The notes below the pieces were generated by a model. That model searched no databases and was not told the DNA's origin. It saw only the letters and a list, made by a program, of their open reading frames with translations. 24,877 nt of DNA. Source: Pseudomonadota bacterium (lineage in GTDB: Bacteria > Pseudomonadota > Alphaproteobacteria > Acetobacterales > Acetobacteraceae). Position 1 is the first letter of the stretch; every line of letters starts with the position of its first letter. The translations under genes and the position numbers were made by a program. Where the stretch lies: assembly GCA_023424475.1 (NCBI GenBank), contig JAFADX010000115.1, positions 1 to 24,877 of the forward strand, read 5' to 3'. This document shows, piece after piece, positions 1-6,652 of this stretch.

Positions 1-2
1 GC

Positions 3-94
3 GGGCCGCATCCGCGGCCCTTGGCTCCGCCGCATTCGCGGCGGCGCCCGTTCGGGCGCCCGGCCCTCCGGGCCGCAGGCCGGACCTTCGTCCG
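3..94. repeat. Five tandem GC-rich hairpins
   Basis: Five inverted repeats follow each other almost without gaps: stem 3-9/14-20 with loop ATCC; 27-33/38-44 with loop ATTC; 43-49/54-60 with loop GTTC (sharing 2 bases with the previous stem); 61-66/70-75 with loop TCC; and 81-85/90-94 with loop CTTC. Stems are 5 to 7 perfect base pairs. No gene is visible in positions 1-300. The block could be a terminator or repeat cassette belonging to a gene left of the window; no U-run follows it, so it is not a classical intrinsic terminator. Confidence 0.6.
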
Positions 95-300
95 CTTGGT
101 ATGACACCCTCGGGGGGACCAGGGCGTCATGCGCAAGTGCCTCGCCCTGCCACCCGCGGCGCGCCTGGCCCATGGCGTTTCCCTCGCTGCCGGGTGGAAA
201 CTTCCGCCATCGGGGCCCGGGGCGCACGTCGGGTGCCTTGCGTGTGCCACAGGGATGGGGGACAGGGCACGGAATGACCGCTGGCGAGGACAAGGGCGCA

Positions 301-1557
301 ATGACGGCCGAGGCATTGAAGGCCACTCTCTGCCGCCACATCGACGCGCGGCGCGACGACGTCGTCGCGCTGCTGCAGGACTTCCTGCGCATCCGCTCCG
401 TCAACCCGCCGGGCGACACCCGGGAGGCGGCAGATTTCGTGCGCGGCATCCTCGACCGCTTCGGCCTCGAACACCGCACCTTCGCGGCGCGGGAGGACAT
501 GCCCAACATCGTCTCCTGCTGGCACGCGCCCGTGATGGGACGGCACCTGGTGCTGAACGGGCACATGGATGTCTTCCCGGTCGCCGACGACCGGCTCTGG
601 GCGGCGGAGATCGAGGGCGGCCGCATCGTCGCGCGCGGCGCCTCGGACATGAAGACCGGCACGCTCGCCTCCATCCTCGCCTATTGCCTGCTCTACCCCC
701 ATCGCGACCGGCTGTTCGGCAAGCTGACGCTGACCGTGGTCTCCGACGAGCAGTCGGGCGGGCGCCACGGCACCAGGTTCCTCTTCGAGAATCACGAGGA
801 GGAGGTCGCCGGCGACTGCTGCCTGAACGGCGAGCCGAGCGGCCTCGGCAACATCCGGTTCCTCGAGAAGGGGACGCTGCGCTTCTCGCTCTCGGCGAGC
901 GGGCCGGGCGGGCATGGCGGCTATCCGCACCGCGCGAACAACCCGATCCAGCAGGTCGTCGCCGCGACGCAGGCGCTCTACGACCGCTATCACCTCAGGC
1001 GCGCGGAGATGCCCGAGGAGATCGTCGCCGTGCTGCGCGACCCGGCGAGCATCGAGGCCGCAGATGCGATCCTGGGGCGGGGCGCGGCGGACAATGCGCT
1101 GCGCATCACCGTCAATGCCGGCATCATCCAGGGCGGGCGCAAGGCGACGCAGATCCCGACCGGCTGTGCCGTGCATGTGGATATCCGCGTGCCCTACGGC
1201 CCGGACCTCGAGCGCGTGCGCGCGGAACTGCCGGGCCTCGCCGACGAATTCGGCTGCGTCCTCGCGATCAACGAGGACCATTCCTATCCCGCCAGCGGCA
1301 CCGAGCCCGATGGCGAGATGGCATTGATCCTGCGCGGCAACACCAGGGCGCTGCTCGGCATCGACGCGCCGCCGGTGTGCAGCCTGGGCGGCACCGACAC
1401 GCGCTACTGGCGCTGGCGCGGCATCCCGGCGGTGATCTGCGGTCCCTCGCCGCTGTCCATGGGCACCGACGACGAGCATGTGACGATCGACGAGGCGATC
1501 GCCGTGCTCAAGCTGCAGGTGATGTGCGCGATCGACTACCTCTCGGTTCCCGGCTGA
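301..1557 (+). CDS. M20-family amidohydrolase (ArgE/DapE/ACY1-type deacylase)
   Basis: Predicted cytoplasmic two-metal amidohydrolase of 418 residues that removes an acyl group from an N-acyl amino acid or similar amide; the substrate cannot be told from sequence. Visible motifs are NGHMDVFP (H88, D90), GASDMKTG (bridging D116), SDEQSGG (149-155, E150 the expected general base), GEPSG (E178) and a C-terminal DEHV histidine. The insertion between the two halves of the catalytic domain is the usual dimerisation domain. Oddity: position 151 is Gln where DapE/CPG2-type enzymes have a second metal-binding Glu, as in the other M20 protein of this window (TEEES). The start at 301 follows AAGGG/GAGGA; an in-frame ATG at 274 would add 9 residues. 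The stop overlaps the next start (TGATG), so the two genes are likely co-translated. Confidence 0.9.
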   Translation: MTAEALKATLCRHIDARRDDVVALLQDFLRIRSVNPPGDTREAADFVRGILDRFGLEHRTFAAREDMPNIVSCWHAPVMGRHLVLNGHMDVFPVADDRLWAAEIEGGRIVARGASDMKTGTLASILAYCLLYPHRDRLFGKLTLTVVSDEQSGGRHGTRFLFENHEEEVAGDCCLNGEPSGLGNIRFLEKGTLRFSLSASGPGGHGGYPHRANNPIQQVVAATQALYDRYHLRRAEMPEEIVAVLRDPASIEAADAILGRGAADNALRITVNAGIIQGGRKATQIPTGCAVHVDIRVPYGPDLERVRAELPGLADEFGCVLAINEDHSYPASGTEPDGEMALILRGNTRALLGIDAPPVCSLGGTDTRYWRWRGIPAVICGPSPLSMGTDDEHVTIDEAIAVLKLQVMCAIDYLSVPG

Positions 1558-2030
1558 TGTCGAAGGCGACGCGCGCGACGACGGTGCTCGCCAGGGCCGG
1601 CATCGCCTTCACCGTGCATGCCTACGACTACGACCCGGACGCCGACGGCATCGGGCTGCAGGCGGCCGGGGCGCTCGGCGAGGCGCCCGCGCGCGTGCTC
1701 AAGACCCTGATGGCGCTGGTGGACGGCAAGCCGGTCTGCGTCATCGTGCCATCCAACCACGAGGTCTCGATGAAGCGGCTCGCCGCCGCCTTCGGGGGCA
1801 AGTCGGCGCAGATGATGAAGCCCGCCGATGCCGAGCGCGCCACCGGCTACAAGGTCGGCGGCATCAGCCCCTTCGGGCAGGTGCGCCAGGTGCGGACGGC
1901 GATCGAGGAGCGGGCCCTCGCGCACGACCTCGTCTACGTGAATGGCGGGCAGCGCGGGCTGCAGGTGCGGCTCGCGCCGCGCGACGCCGTGGCCGCGCTG
2001 AAGGCGATCGCCGCGCCGCTGGTCGCGTGA
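1557..2030 (+). CDS. ybaK: YbaK/EbsC-family aminoacyl-tRNA deacylase
   Basis: 157 residues, the usual single-domain length for YbaK. Members hydrolyse mischarged Cys-tRNA(Pro) or related aminoacyl-tRNAs in trans and act in the cytoplasm with the tRNA synthetase. The conserved lysine is in RVLKTL (K49), and the glycine-rich GYKVGGISPFG loop (97-107) that shapes the YbaK pocket is present. The ATG overlaps the stop of the preceding M20 gene by one base, so this is the second gene of a two-gene unit. The stop is followed after a short gap by the convergent glutathione-transferase gene. Family assignment is firm; the exact mischarged tRNA handled is inferred from E. coli YbaK. Confidence 0.92.
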   Translation: MSKATRATTVLARAGIAFTVHAYDYDPDADGIGLQAAGALGEAPARVLKTLMALVDGKPVCVIVPSNHEVSMKRLAAAFGGKSAQMMKPADAERATGYKVGGISPFGQVRQVRTAIEERALAHDLVYVNGGQRGLQVRLAPRDAVAALKAIAAPLVA

Positions 2031-2067
2031 GGGGCTGTCTGGAAGCGCCGATGCCGGCCCGCCGCGC

Positions 2068-2727
2068 TCAGTCGCGCCCCGGATCGCCCAGCGGAAAGAG
2101 GTGCCGGTAGGGCCGCGCCTCGTCGAGCGCGCGGGCATAGGACGGCCGGGCGAGCAGGCGGGCGCGATAGGCGCGCAGGGTCGGGAGATGCCCGGGTATC
2201 GGCTCCACCCAGTCGGCGTAGAGCAGGCCGGGCGCGGCGCCGCAATCGGCCAGGGTGAAGCCGTCCCCTCCTGCCCAGGCGCGGCCGGCCAGGCGCGCAT
2301 CGAGCCAGGCATAGGCCGTGCGCAGCATCGTCCGGGCCTGCTTCACGCCGAAGGCGTCCTGCGCGCCGGCGGGCCGGATCGCGTCCAGCACCACCTTCTG
2401 CATGGGCGTCATGACGTAGTTGTCGACGACGCGGTCGAGCAGCCGCACCTCCATGGCCGCATCCCGGTCCTCGGGGATGAGGCGCACCGGGCCCGGATGG
2501 CGGCGGTCGAGATGTTCGATGATGATCGTGGCCTCCGGCACGACCGCGTCGCCGTCCTGCAGCACCGGGAATTTCCGGAACGGCCAGAGCGCCTCCAGCG
2601 CCGAGGCATCGGCCGGATCGCCGAGGTTCACCTCGTTGAATGCGAAGGGCGTCGTGTTCTCGTAGAGCGCGACCAGCGCCTTCTGGCAGTAGGCCGAGAA
2701 GGGGTGGGCATGCAGCGTGAGGGCCAT
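2068..2727 (-). CDS. Glutathione S-transferase family protein
   Basis: 219 residues. N-terminal thioredoxin-like half (about 1-80) with the glutathione site: FSAYCQK (S11, Y13, C14), the cis-proline in RKFPVL (P54) and PEATIII (E65) for the gamma-glutamyl group. The all-helical C-terminal half runs from about 90 to 210. Predicted soluble cytoplasmic enzyme conjugating or reducing with glutathione; substrate unknown. The start at ATG 2727 has GGAAGGG upstream and lies five bases past the stop of the reductase gene 2733-3314, so the two form an operon. An upstream GTG at 2736 is possible but would overlap the Shine-Dalgarno-like sequence. Confidence 0.9.
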   Translation of the reverse strand: MALTLHAHPFSAYCQKALVALYENTTPFAFNEVNLGDPADASALEALWPFRKFPVLQDGDAVVPEATIIIEHLDRRHPGPVRLIPEDRDAAMEVRLLDRVVDNYVMTPMQKVVLDAIRPAGAQDAFGVKQARTMLRTAYAWLDARLAGRAWAGGDGFTLADCGAAPGLLYADWVEPIPGHLPTLRAYRARLLARPSYARALDEARPYRHLFPLGDPGRD

Positions 2728-2732
2728 GGCGA

Positions 2733-3314
2733 TCACCCTTCCCGAAGGCGGCGGTAGCGCAGGATGACCGAGCCGGTATCGAGCGGCCGGCAATCGGTGA
2801 GCATCATCCGCGGCGCCGGCCGGCCCGCGCGGAAGAAGGGCTCGCCGGTGCCGTAGAGTTCCGGCGTGACCATCATCCAGAACTCGTCCACGAGGTCGTG
2901 CGCGAAGAGGGAATGAGCGAGCCCGGCGCCGCCGAAGGCGAAGATGTCCCCGCCCGCGACCTCCCGCTTCAGGCGCCCGACCTCGGCGACGAGGTCGGGG
3001 CCGGCGAGGCGCCCGTTCCAGCCCGGATCGCCCGCCAGGGTTCGCGAAACCACCGTCTTCGGCAGCGCATTCATCTTCGGGGCATAGGAGACGCCGGCCG
3101 CGGCGCTGGCCGGGTCGGTCTCCGCGGCGCTCCAGAACGCCTTGTTGAACTCGAAGTTCACGCGGCCATAGAGGAGATGGCGCGCGCGGGAGAGGGCGGC
3201 GAGGGACCATTCGCGCTCCACCTCGTCCGACCAGGGCGGCGGGGCGAACTCGCCCCCGGACTTCGCGAAGCAGCCATCGAGGCTGGTGAAGATCGTCAGG
3301 ACGAGGTCGGCCAT
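2733..3314 (-). CDS. Dihydrofolate reductase family / RibD C-terminal domain protein
   Basis: 193 residues matching the small stand-alone RibD-C/DHFR-like proteins (YyaP/YwjB type). Landmarks are the N-terminal strand and SLDG turn (11-14), HLLYGRVNFE, KTVVSRTL, the nucleotide-binding GGDIFAFGGAGLAHSL segment, and the C-terminal VTPELYGTGEPFF. The fold binds NADPH and probably reduces a pterin-like or deazaflavin-like compound; the actual substrate is unknown for most members. The start at 3314 follows GGAGGGA with good spacing. It is first in a two-gene unit with the GST downstream, suggesting joint roles in small-molecule or redox detoxification (inference). Confidence 0.88.
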   Translation of the reverse strand: MADLVLTIFTSLDGCFAKSGGEFAPPPWSDEVEREWSLAALSRARHLLYGRVNFEFNKAFWSAAETDPASAAAGVSYAPKMNALPKTVVSRTLAGDPGWNGRLAGPDLVAEVGRLKREVAGGDIFAFGGAGLAHSLFAHDLVDEFWMMVTPELYGTGEPFFRAGRPAPRMMLTDCRPLDTGSVILRYRRLREG

Positions 3315-3469
3315 GGTGCATTCCCTCCGGGTTCCGGCAGATGGCGGGTGACGCATGCGCCCGCGCGGCGGGCCGCCGCGGCCCGGCGGCGGCGTTCCCG
3401 GGCGTGGGCCGGGGCGCCTTTCGCGCCAAAACGTCGTAGCCTGCCGCCAGGATTCACCGGAGGCGCACC

Positions 3470-3838
3470 GTGCCCACGCCGATCACCATCCACGGCATCA
3501 AGAACTGCGACACGATGAAGAAGGCCCGCGCCTGGCTCGAAAGCCACGGCGTCGCGCATGCCTTCCACGACTACAAGGCAAAGGGGATCGACGGCGCGAC
3601 CCTGAAGGCCTGGGCGGGGCAGGTGGGGTGGGAGAAGCTGCTGAACCGCAGCGGCACCACCTTCCGCAAGCTGCCCGATGCCGAGAAGGAGGGGCTGACC
3701 GAGGCCCGCGCCCTGGCGCTGATGGAAGCGCAGCCTTCCATGATCCGCCGGCCGGTGCTGGCCTTCGGGGACAGGCTGCTCGTGGGGTTCGACGCGGGCG
3801 AATACGAGAAGGCGTTGGCGGAACTGCCGCGCGACTGA
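3470..3838 (+). CDS. ArsC/Spx-family reductase (YffB-like)
   Basis: 122 residues with a thioredoxin-like ArsC fold. The redox cysteine is in IKNCDTMKKAR (C13), with the basic motif SMIRRPVL near residues 84-91, as in the YffB group. True arsenate reductases of this fold use the same cysteine with glutathione, but YffB-like members are usually of unknown substrate, so arsenate reduction should not be assumed; no arsB or arsR is nearby. The GTG start at 3470 is chosen because GGAGG lies at 3459-3463 and no upstream ATG fits. It stands alone on the plus strand between two minus-strand units. Confidence 0.88.
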   Translation: MPTPITIHGIKNCDTMKKARAWLESHGVAHAFHDYKAKGIDGATLKAWAGQVGWEKLLNRSGTTFRKLPDAEKEGLTEARALALMEAQPSMIRRPVLAFGDRLLVGFDAGEYEKALAELPRD

Positions 3839-3839
3839 A

Positions 3840-3875
3840 GGCGCCGGAGGGGCAGGACCCCTGCCGGACGGCGCC
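3840..3875. terminator. Convergent-gene hairpin, possible bidirectional terminator
   Basis: Between two converging stop codons (3838 and 3877) lies a nested inverted repeat: outer GGCGCC at 3840-3845 and 3870-3875, inner GGCAGG (3851-3856) and CCTGCC (3860-3865) with loop ACC. No U-run follows on either side, so its efficiency as an intrinsic terminator is uncertain. Confidence 0.5.
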
Positions 3876-3876
3876 A

Positions 3877-4347
3877 TCACAGCGACCGGGCCAGGGCGAC
3901 GAGCTGCTCTGCCGCCTTGCCCCAGCCGTCCTGGAACCCCATGCCCTCGTGCCGCGCGCGCGTCTCGGCATTCGCATGCAGCACGACCGCGCGGTAGAGG
4001 GTGCCGTCCCCGGCGGGATCGAAGGTGAGGATGCCGGTCATGAACGGTTCGGCGCGGGGGCGGAAGCCTTCCTCCATGGCGTCGGTCCAGACCAGGCGGC
4101 GCTCCGGCACGACCTCGAGGTAGCAGCCGCTCTGCGGCATGGTCTCGCCGTCGGGGCCGCGGATCACCGACTTGAAGCGGCCGCCGGGGCGGAGATCGAC
4201 CTCGAAGTCGGTGGCGCGCCAGGGCGTGGGGCAGAACCACTGCTCGAGCAGGGCCGGTTGCGTCCAGCAGGCCCAGACCCCGGAGGGCGGCACATCCAGC
4301 CGGCGTTCGAAGACAAGGTCGCGCGCGGGGTCGAAACCCGGGGTCAT
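3877..4347 (-). CDS. SRPBCC / AHSA1-type domain protein
   Basis: 156 residues of the START-like SRPBCC superfamily, in the Aha1-C-terminal-like branch (PF08327). Typical landmarks are FERRLDVPPSGVWACWTQ, LLEQWFCPTPW, the FEVDLRPGGRFK strand, then PERRLVWTDA and the C-terminal helix MGFQDGWGKAAEQLVAL. The fold has a deep hydrophobic pocket for a small ligand; substrate unknown. ATG 4347 overlaps the stop of the upstream VOC gene by four bases (ATGA), so the two are translationally coupled. Such SRPBCC proteins frequently sit with PhnB-like VOC and DUF1428 genes, as they do here. Confidence 0.88.
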   Translation of the reverse strand: MTPGFDPARDLVFERRLDVPPSGVWACWTQPALLEQWFCPTPWRATDFEVDLRPGGRFKSVIRGPDGETMPQSGCYLEVVPERRLVWTDAMEEGFRPRAEPFMTGILTFDPAGDGTLYRAVVLHANAETRARHEGMGFQDGWGKAAEQLVALARSL

Positions 4348-4769
4348 GAGGGGCGCTCCTCGAAGACGCCGATCATCCACAGCACGCCGAAGCGGTCCTG
4401 CACCATGCCGAAGGCGGGGCTGAAGAAGGTCGCGGAGATCGGCATCCGCACCTCGCCGCCATCGCTCAGCCCGGTGAAGAAGCGGTGCGCCTCGGCCGCG
4501 TCGCGGGCCGGCAGGGAGACGCCGAAGCCGGAGAACTTCGCCGCGCCGCCGCAGTGGCCGTCCGAAACCATCAGGGTGGCGTCGCCGATGCGCAGCTCGG
4601 CATGCATGAGCTTGGTCTCGCTGCCGGGCGGCATCGCGCCGGGGGGCGGCGGCTGGGGCGAATCACTGTAGCGCATCTTCATCGTCGCCTCGGCGCCGAT
4701 CGCCTGCCCGTAGAAGGCGATCGCTTCCTCGGCCTGGCCTTCGAAAAAGAGATAGGGGGTGATGGGCAT
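4344..4769 (-). CDS. VOC-family protein, PhnB/YdcE-like glyoxalase-fold
   Basis: 141 residues with one vicinal-oxygen-chelate unit of PhnB type: MPITPYLFFEGQAEEAIAFY at the N-terminus, MHAELRIGDATLMVSD in the middle, and the C-terminal FGMVQDRFGVLWMIG. Members bind a metal or aromatic ligand; most have no assigned reaction, and PhnB itself is not a C-P lyase component. It opens a two-gene unit with the SRPBCC gene. A perfect 18-bp palindrome lies 33 bp upstream of its start, suggesting that this pair has its own regulated promoter. Confidence 0.88.
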   Translation of the reverse strand: MPITPYLFFEGQAEEAIAFYGQAIGAEATMKMRYSDSPQPPPPGAMPPGSETKLMHAELRIGDATLMVSDGHCGGAAKFSGFGVSLPARDAAEAHRFFTGLSDGGEVRMPISATFFSPAFGMVQDRFGVLWMIGVFEERPS

Positions 4770-4801
4770 GGTGTTTCCTTCGTCTCGGGGAATGTCCGGA
4801 G

Positions 4802-4819
4802 ATGCGCCATGTGGCGCAT
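4802..4819. promoter_or_regulatory. Perfect 18-bp palindrome, candidate operator
   Basis: ATGCGCCA at 4802-4809 and its reverse complement TGGCGCAT at 4812-4819 flank TG. It lies in the 137-bp gap between the DUF1428 stop (4907) and the start of the PhnB-like VOC gene (4769). Position and symmetry fit a dimeric repressor site, but it could also be a stem-loop. The sequence is unlike the TetR site at 6380-6401, so a different regulator would be needed. Confidence 0.45.
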
Positions 4820-4906
4820 TTCCGTGTCCGGCACCGGCCCGCCCCCCCCGGCCACCCGATGGCGGTGTGGGGGCGCGAGCCGGCCGGCGGCGCTTCAGGC
4901 GGCCCC

Positions 4907-5260
4907 TCAGGCCTGAACCAGCACGTCGAAGCCGCCGTAGATCATGCGCTTGCCGTCGAAGGGCATGGTGGCGGGATCCATCTTCAGGCGCGGGTCTTCC
5001 ATGATCTTCTTCCAGCCCTCGTCGCGGGCCTGCTTCGATGGCCAGGTTACCCAGGAGAAGACGACCGTCTCGTCCGGCTTGCGCTGCACCGCCATGGAGA
5101 AGGAGGTGAGCTTGCCTTCGGGCACGTCGTCGCCCCAGCATTCCATCATCGACAGCACGCCGCATTCCCGGAAGACGGCGGCGGCCTTCTCGGCGTGGCG
5201 GCGGTAGGCATCCTTCTTCGCGTTGGGCACGGCCAGCACGAATCCGTCGACATAGGTCAT
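4907..5260 (-). CDS. DUF1428 family protein (YbaA-like)
   Basis: 117 residues, the full usual length of DUF1428, a dimeric alpha-beta barrel (ferredoxin-like) family of unknown reaction. Characteristic blocks are MTYVDGFVLAVP, the helix with YRRHAEKAA, ECWGDDVPEGKLTSF, FSWVTWPSKQARDEGW, and the terminal MPFDGKRMIYGGF. The start at 5260 is preferred over an in-frame ATG at 5266 because AAGGAG then sits about 8 bases upstream instead of touching the codon. It is the third gene in the TetR-VOC-DUF1428 series, 23 bp behind the VOC gene. Confidence 0.92.
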   Translation of the reverse strand: MTYVDGFVLAVPNAKKDAYRRHAEKAAAVFRECGVLSMMECWGDDVPEGKLTSFSMAVQRKPDETVVFSWVTWPSKQARDEGWKKIMEDPRLKMDPATMPFDGKRMIYGGFDVLVQA

Positions 5261-5283
5261 GGGCATTCTCCTTCCTGTTGCAT

Positions 5284-5760
5284 TCAGGATGCGTGGAACG
5301 CCGCCTCGAGGCCGGCGGCGTCGAGCTTCACCATCTGCATCAGCGCGGCCATGACGCGGCCGCGCTGCGCGGCATCGCCGGCCTTCATCAGGCGCAGCAG
5401 CACCTCCGGCACCACCTGCCAGGCGATGCCGAAGCGGTCCTTCAGCCAGCCGCAGGCCTGCGGCTCTCCCCCGCCTTCGAGCAGCCCGTCCCAGACGCGG
5501 TCGAGCTCGGCCTGGCCGGCGCAGGAGACGACGAGCGAGATGCCGTTGGTGAAGCCGGGCGGCGGTTCGCCGTTGAAGGCCAGCATGGGCGCGCCGGCGA
5601 GGGTGAAGGCGACCATCAGGACCGTGCCCTCGGGACCCGGCACTTCGGGCGGCCGCATCATCACCTCGCCGAGCGTCGAGCCGGGAACGACGCGGACGTA
5701 GTGGCGCGCGGCCTCCTCGGCTTCCCTGGCGAACCACAGGCAGGTGGACAGCTCGGTCAT
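5284..5760 (-). CDS. VOC-family protein of the 3-demethylubiquinone methyltransferase-like type (PF06983)
   Basis: 158 residues. Landmarks are the N-terminal STCLWFAREAEEAARHY, FNGEPPPGF, ISLVVSCAGQAELDRVWDGL, and the CGWLKDRFGIAWQVVP block typical of PF06983. The old family name is misleading, since these are glyoxalase-fold proteins without a methyltransferase site; substrate unknown. ATG 5760 overlaps the TetR stop by four bases, so it is coupled to the regulator. It is presumably the enzyme, or ligand-binding protein, under direct TetR control. Confidence 0.88.
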   Translation of the reverse strand: MTELSTCLWFAREAEEAARHYVRVVPGSTLGEVMMRPPEVPGPEGTVLMVAFTLAGAPMLAFNGEPPPGFTNGISLVVSCAGQAELDRVWDGLLEGGGEPQACGWLKDRFGIAWQVVPEVLLRLMKAGDAAQRGRVMAALMQMVKLDAAGLEAAFHAS

Positions 5761-6371
5761 GGTGCGGTCTCCCGGAACAGCATCGCGACGTAACGGCGGA
5801 GATGGTGCAGGGTTTCAACCGCCCGTTCCGGGCCGTTGGCGGCCTTGGCAAGCACGAAGGCGCCCTGGACCACGGCCAGGATATGCTCCGCAAGGCTTTC
5901 GGCCGTGAATCCGGTGATCCCGCGGCTTGCCATCGCGGCCGAGATCTCGGCTTCGAGCGGTGCGAGGTGCGTGCGGATGCCGGCCTCGCAAGCTTCGCGG
6001 ATCGCCGGGTGCGTCGCGAAGGTCTCCTGCGCCATCATGCCGAGAAGGCAGGTGAAGCGCGGAACCTCCCCGCGAAAGATGGCGATGCGGAAATCGACGT
6101 AGGCCAGCACGCGATCGACCGGGTCGGCGTGGTCGCGCCAGGCCGAGCGGGCGAAGACCCCTTCGAGCCAGGCGCTGAAATGCGCCGCGGCCGTCACCCC
6201 GAGGTCTTCCTTGCTGCGGAAGTGGTGGAAGAAGGCGCCCTTGGTGACGCCCGCGGCCGCGCAGAGGTCGTCGATCGAGGTGCCCGCATAGCCGCGGGTG
6301 CGCATGACCGCGAGTGCGGCATCGAGCAGCTTCGCGCGGGCCTCCCCGGTGCGGCGGCGACGATCCTCCAT
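5757..6371 (-). CDS. TetR/AcrR-family transcriptional repressor
   Basis: 204 residues. The N-terminal TetR DNA-binding domain spans about 10-58, with the helix-turn-helix TSIDDLCAAAGVTKGAFFHHF (31-51) and the following SKEDLG. The C-terminal helical ligand domain resembles the C-terminal half found in YcfQ/TetR_C_16-like members. The start at 6371 is chosen because the longer frame to 6404 runs through the operator palindrome. No Shine-Dalgarno precedes 6371, but a plausible promoter ends about one helical turn upstream, so the message may be leaderless. First gene of the TetR-VOC-DUF1428 unit; expected to repress it until a small-molecule ligand binds. Confidence 0.92.
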   Translation of the reverse strand: MEDRRRRTGEARAKLLDAALAVMRTRGYAGTSIDDLCAAAGVTKGAFFHHFRSKEDLGVTAAAHFSAWLEGVFARSAWRDHADPVDRVLAYVDFRIAIFRGEVPRFTCLLGMMAQETFATHPAIREACEAGIRTHLAPLEAEISAAMASRGITGFTAESLAEHILAVVQGAFVLAKAANGPERAVETLHHLRRYVAMLFRETAP

Positions 6372-6379
6372 GGATGGAA

Positions 6380-6401
6380 ACATACCGACTGGTCGGTATG
6401 T
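6380..6401. promoter_or_regulatory. TetR operator over the tetR promoter
   Basis: A perfect inverted repeat, ACATACCGAC at 6380-6389 and GTCGGTATGT at 6392-6401 around a 2-base centre, lies 9 bp from the TetR start. ACCGAC/GTCGGT halves are typical of TetR/AcrR sites. On the minus strand TTGCAT and TATGTT flank its centre with 18 bp between them, so the palindrome fills the spacer and overlaps the -10, the classical arrangement for autorepression. Confidence 0.8.
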
Positions 6402-6652
6402 CATGCAAGCATTCCGGACCGCCTACCGAACGAGTTCGCCAGAATGTGAGAGCCGGCAGAGGCGTCCGCGGCGGATGGATGCCCTTGCACCGGGCATCGC
6501 CTGCCCGGCGCGCGGACAGGCCCGCGCAACGCACGCCGATGAAGGCGCCGCGCGGGCTGGTCGTCGCGGTCGGGTCGTCTACGATCTCCGTCCGCCGACC
6601 ACACGGCGGTGCCATCCGCGCCGCCCGACCGAAGGACAGAGAGAGAGACCTC

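Noticed and set aside
172..300. N-terminal extension of the first M20 protein to ATG 172
   Set aside because: The added residues are low-complexity, lie before the family's normal N-terminus, and lack a Shine-Dalgarno; 301 fits better.
127..1479. 450-codon minus-strand frame opposite the first M20 gene
   Set aside because: Shadow of a motif-complete enzyme gene, with no ribosome-binding site and no recognisable domain.
3470..3838. Arsenic-resistance gene
   Set aside because: The protein is of the YffB-like ArsC fold and has no arsB, arsR or acr3 neighbour, so an arsenate function is not supported.
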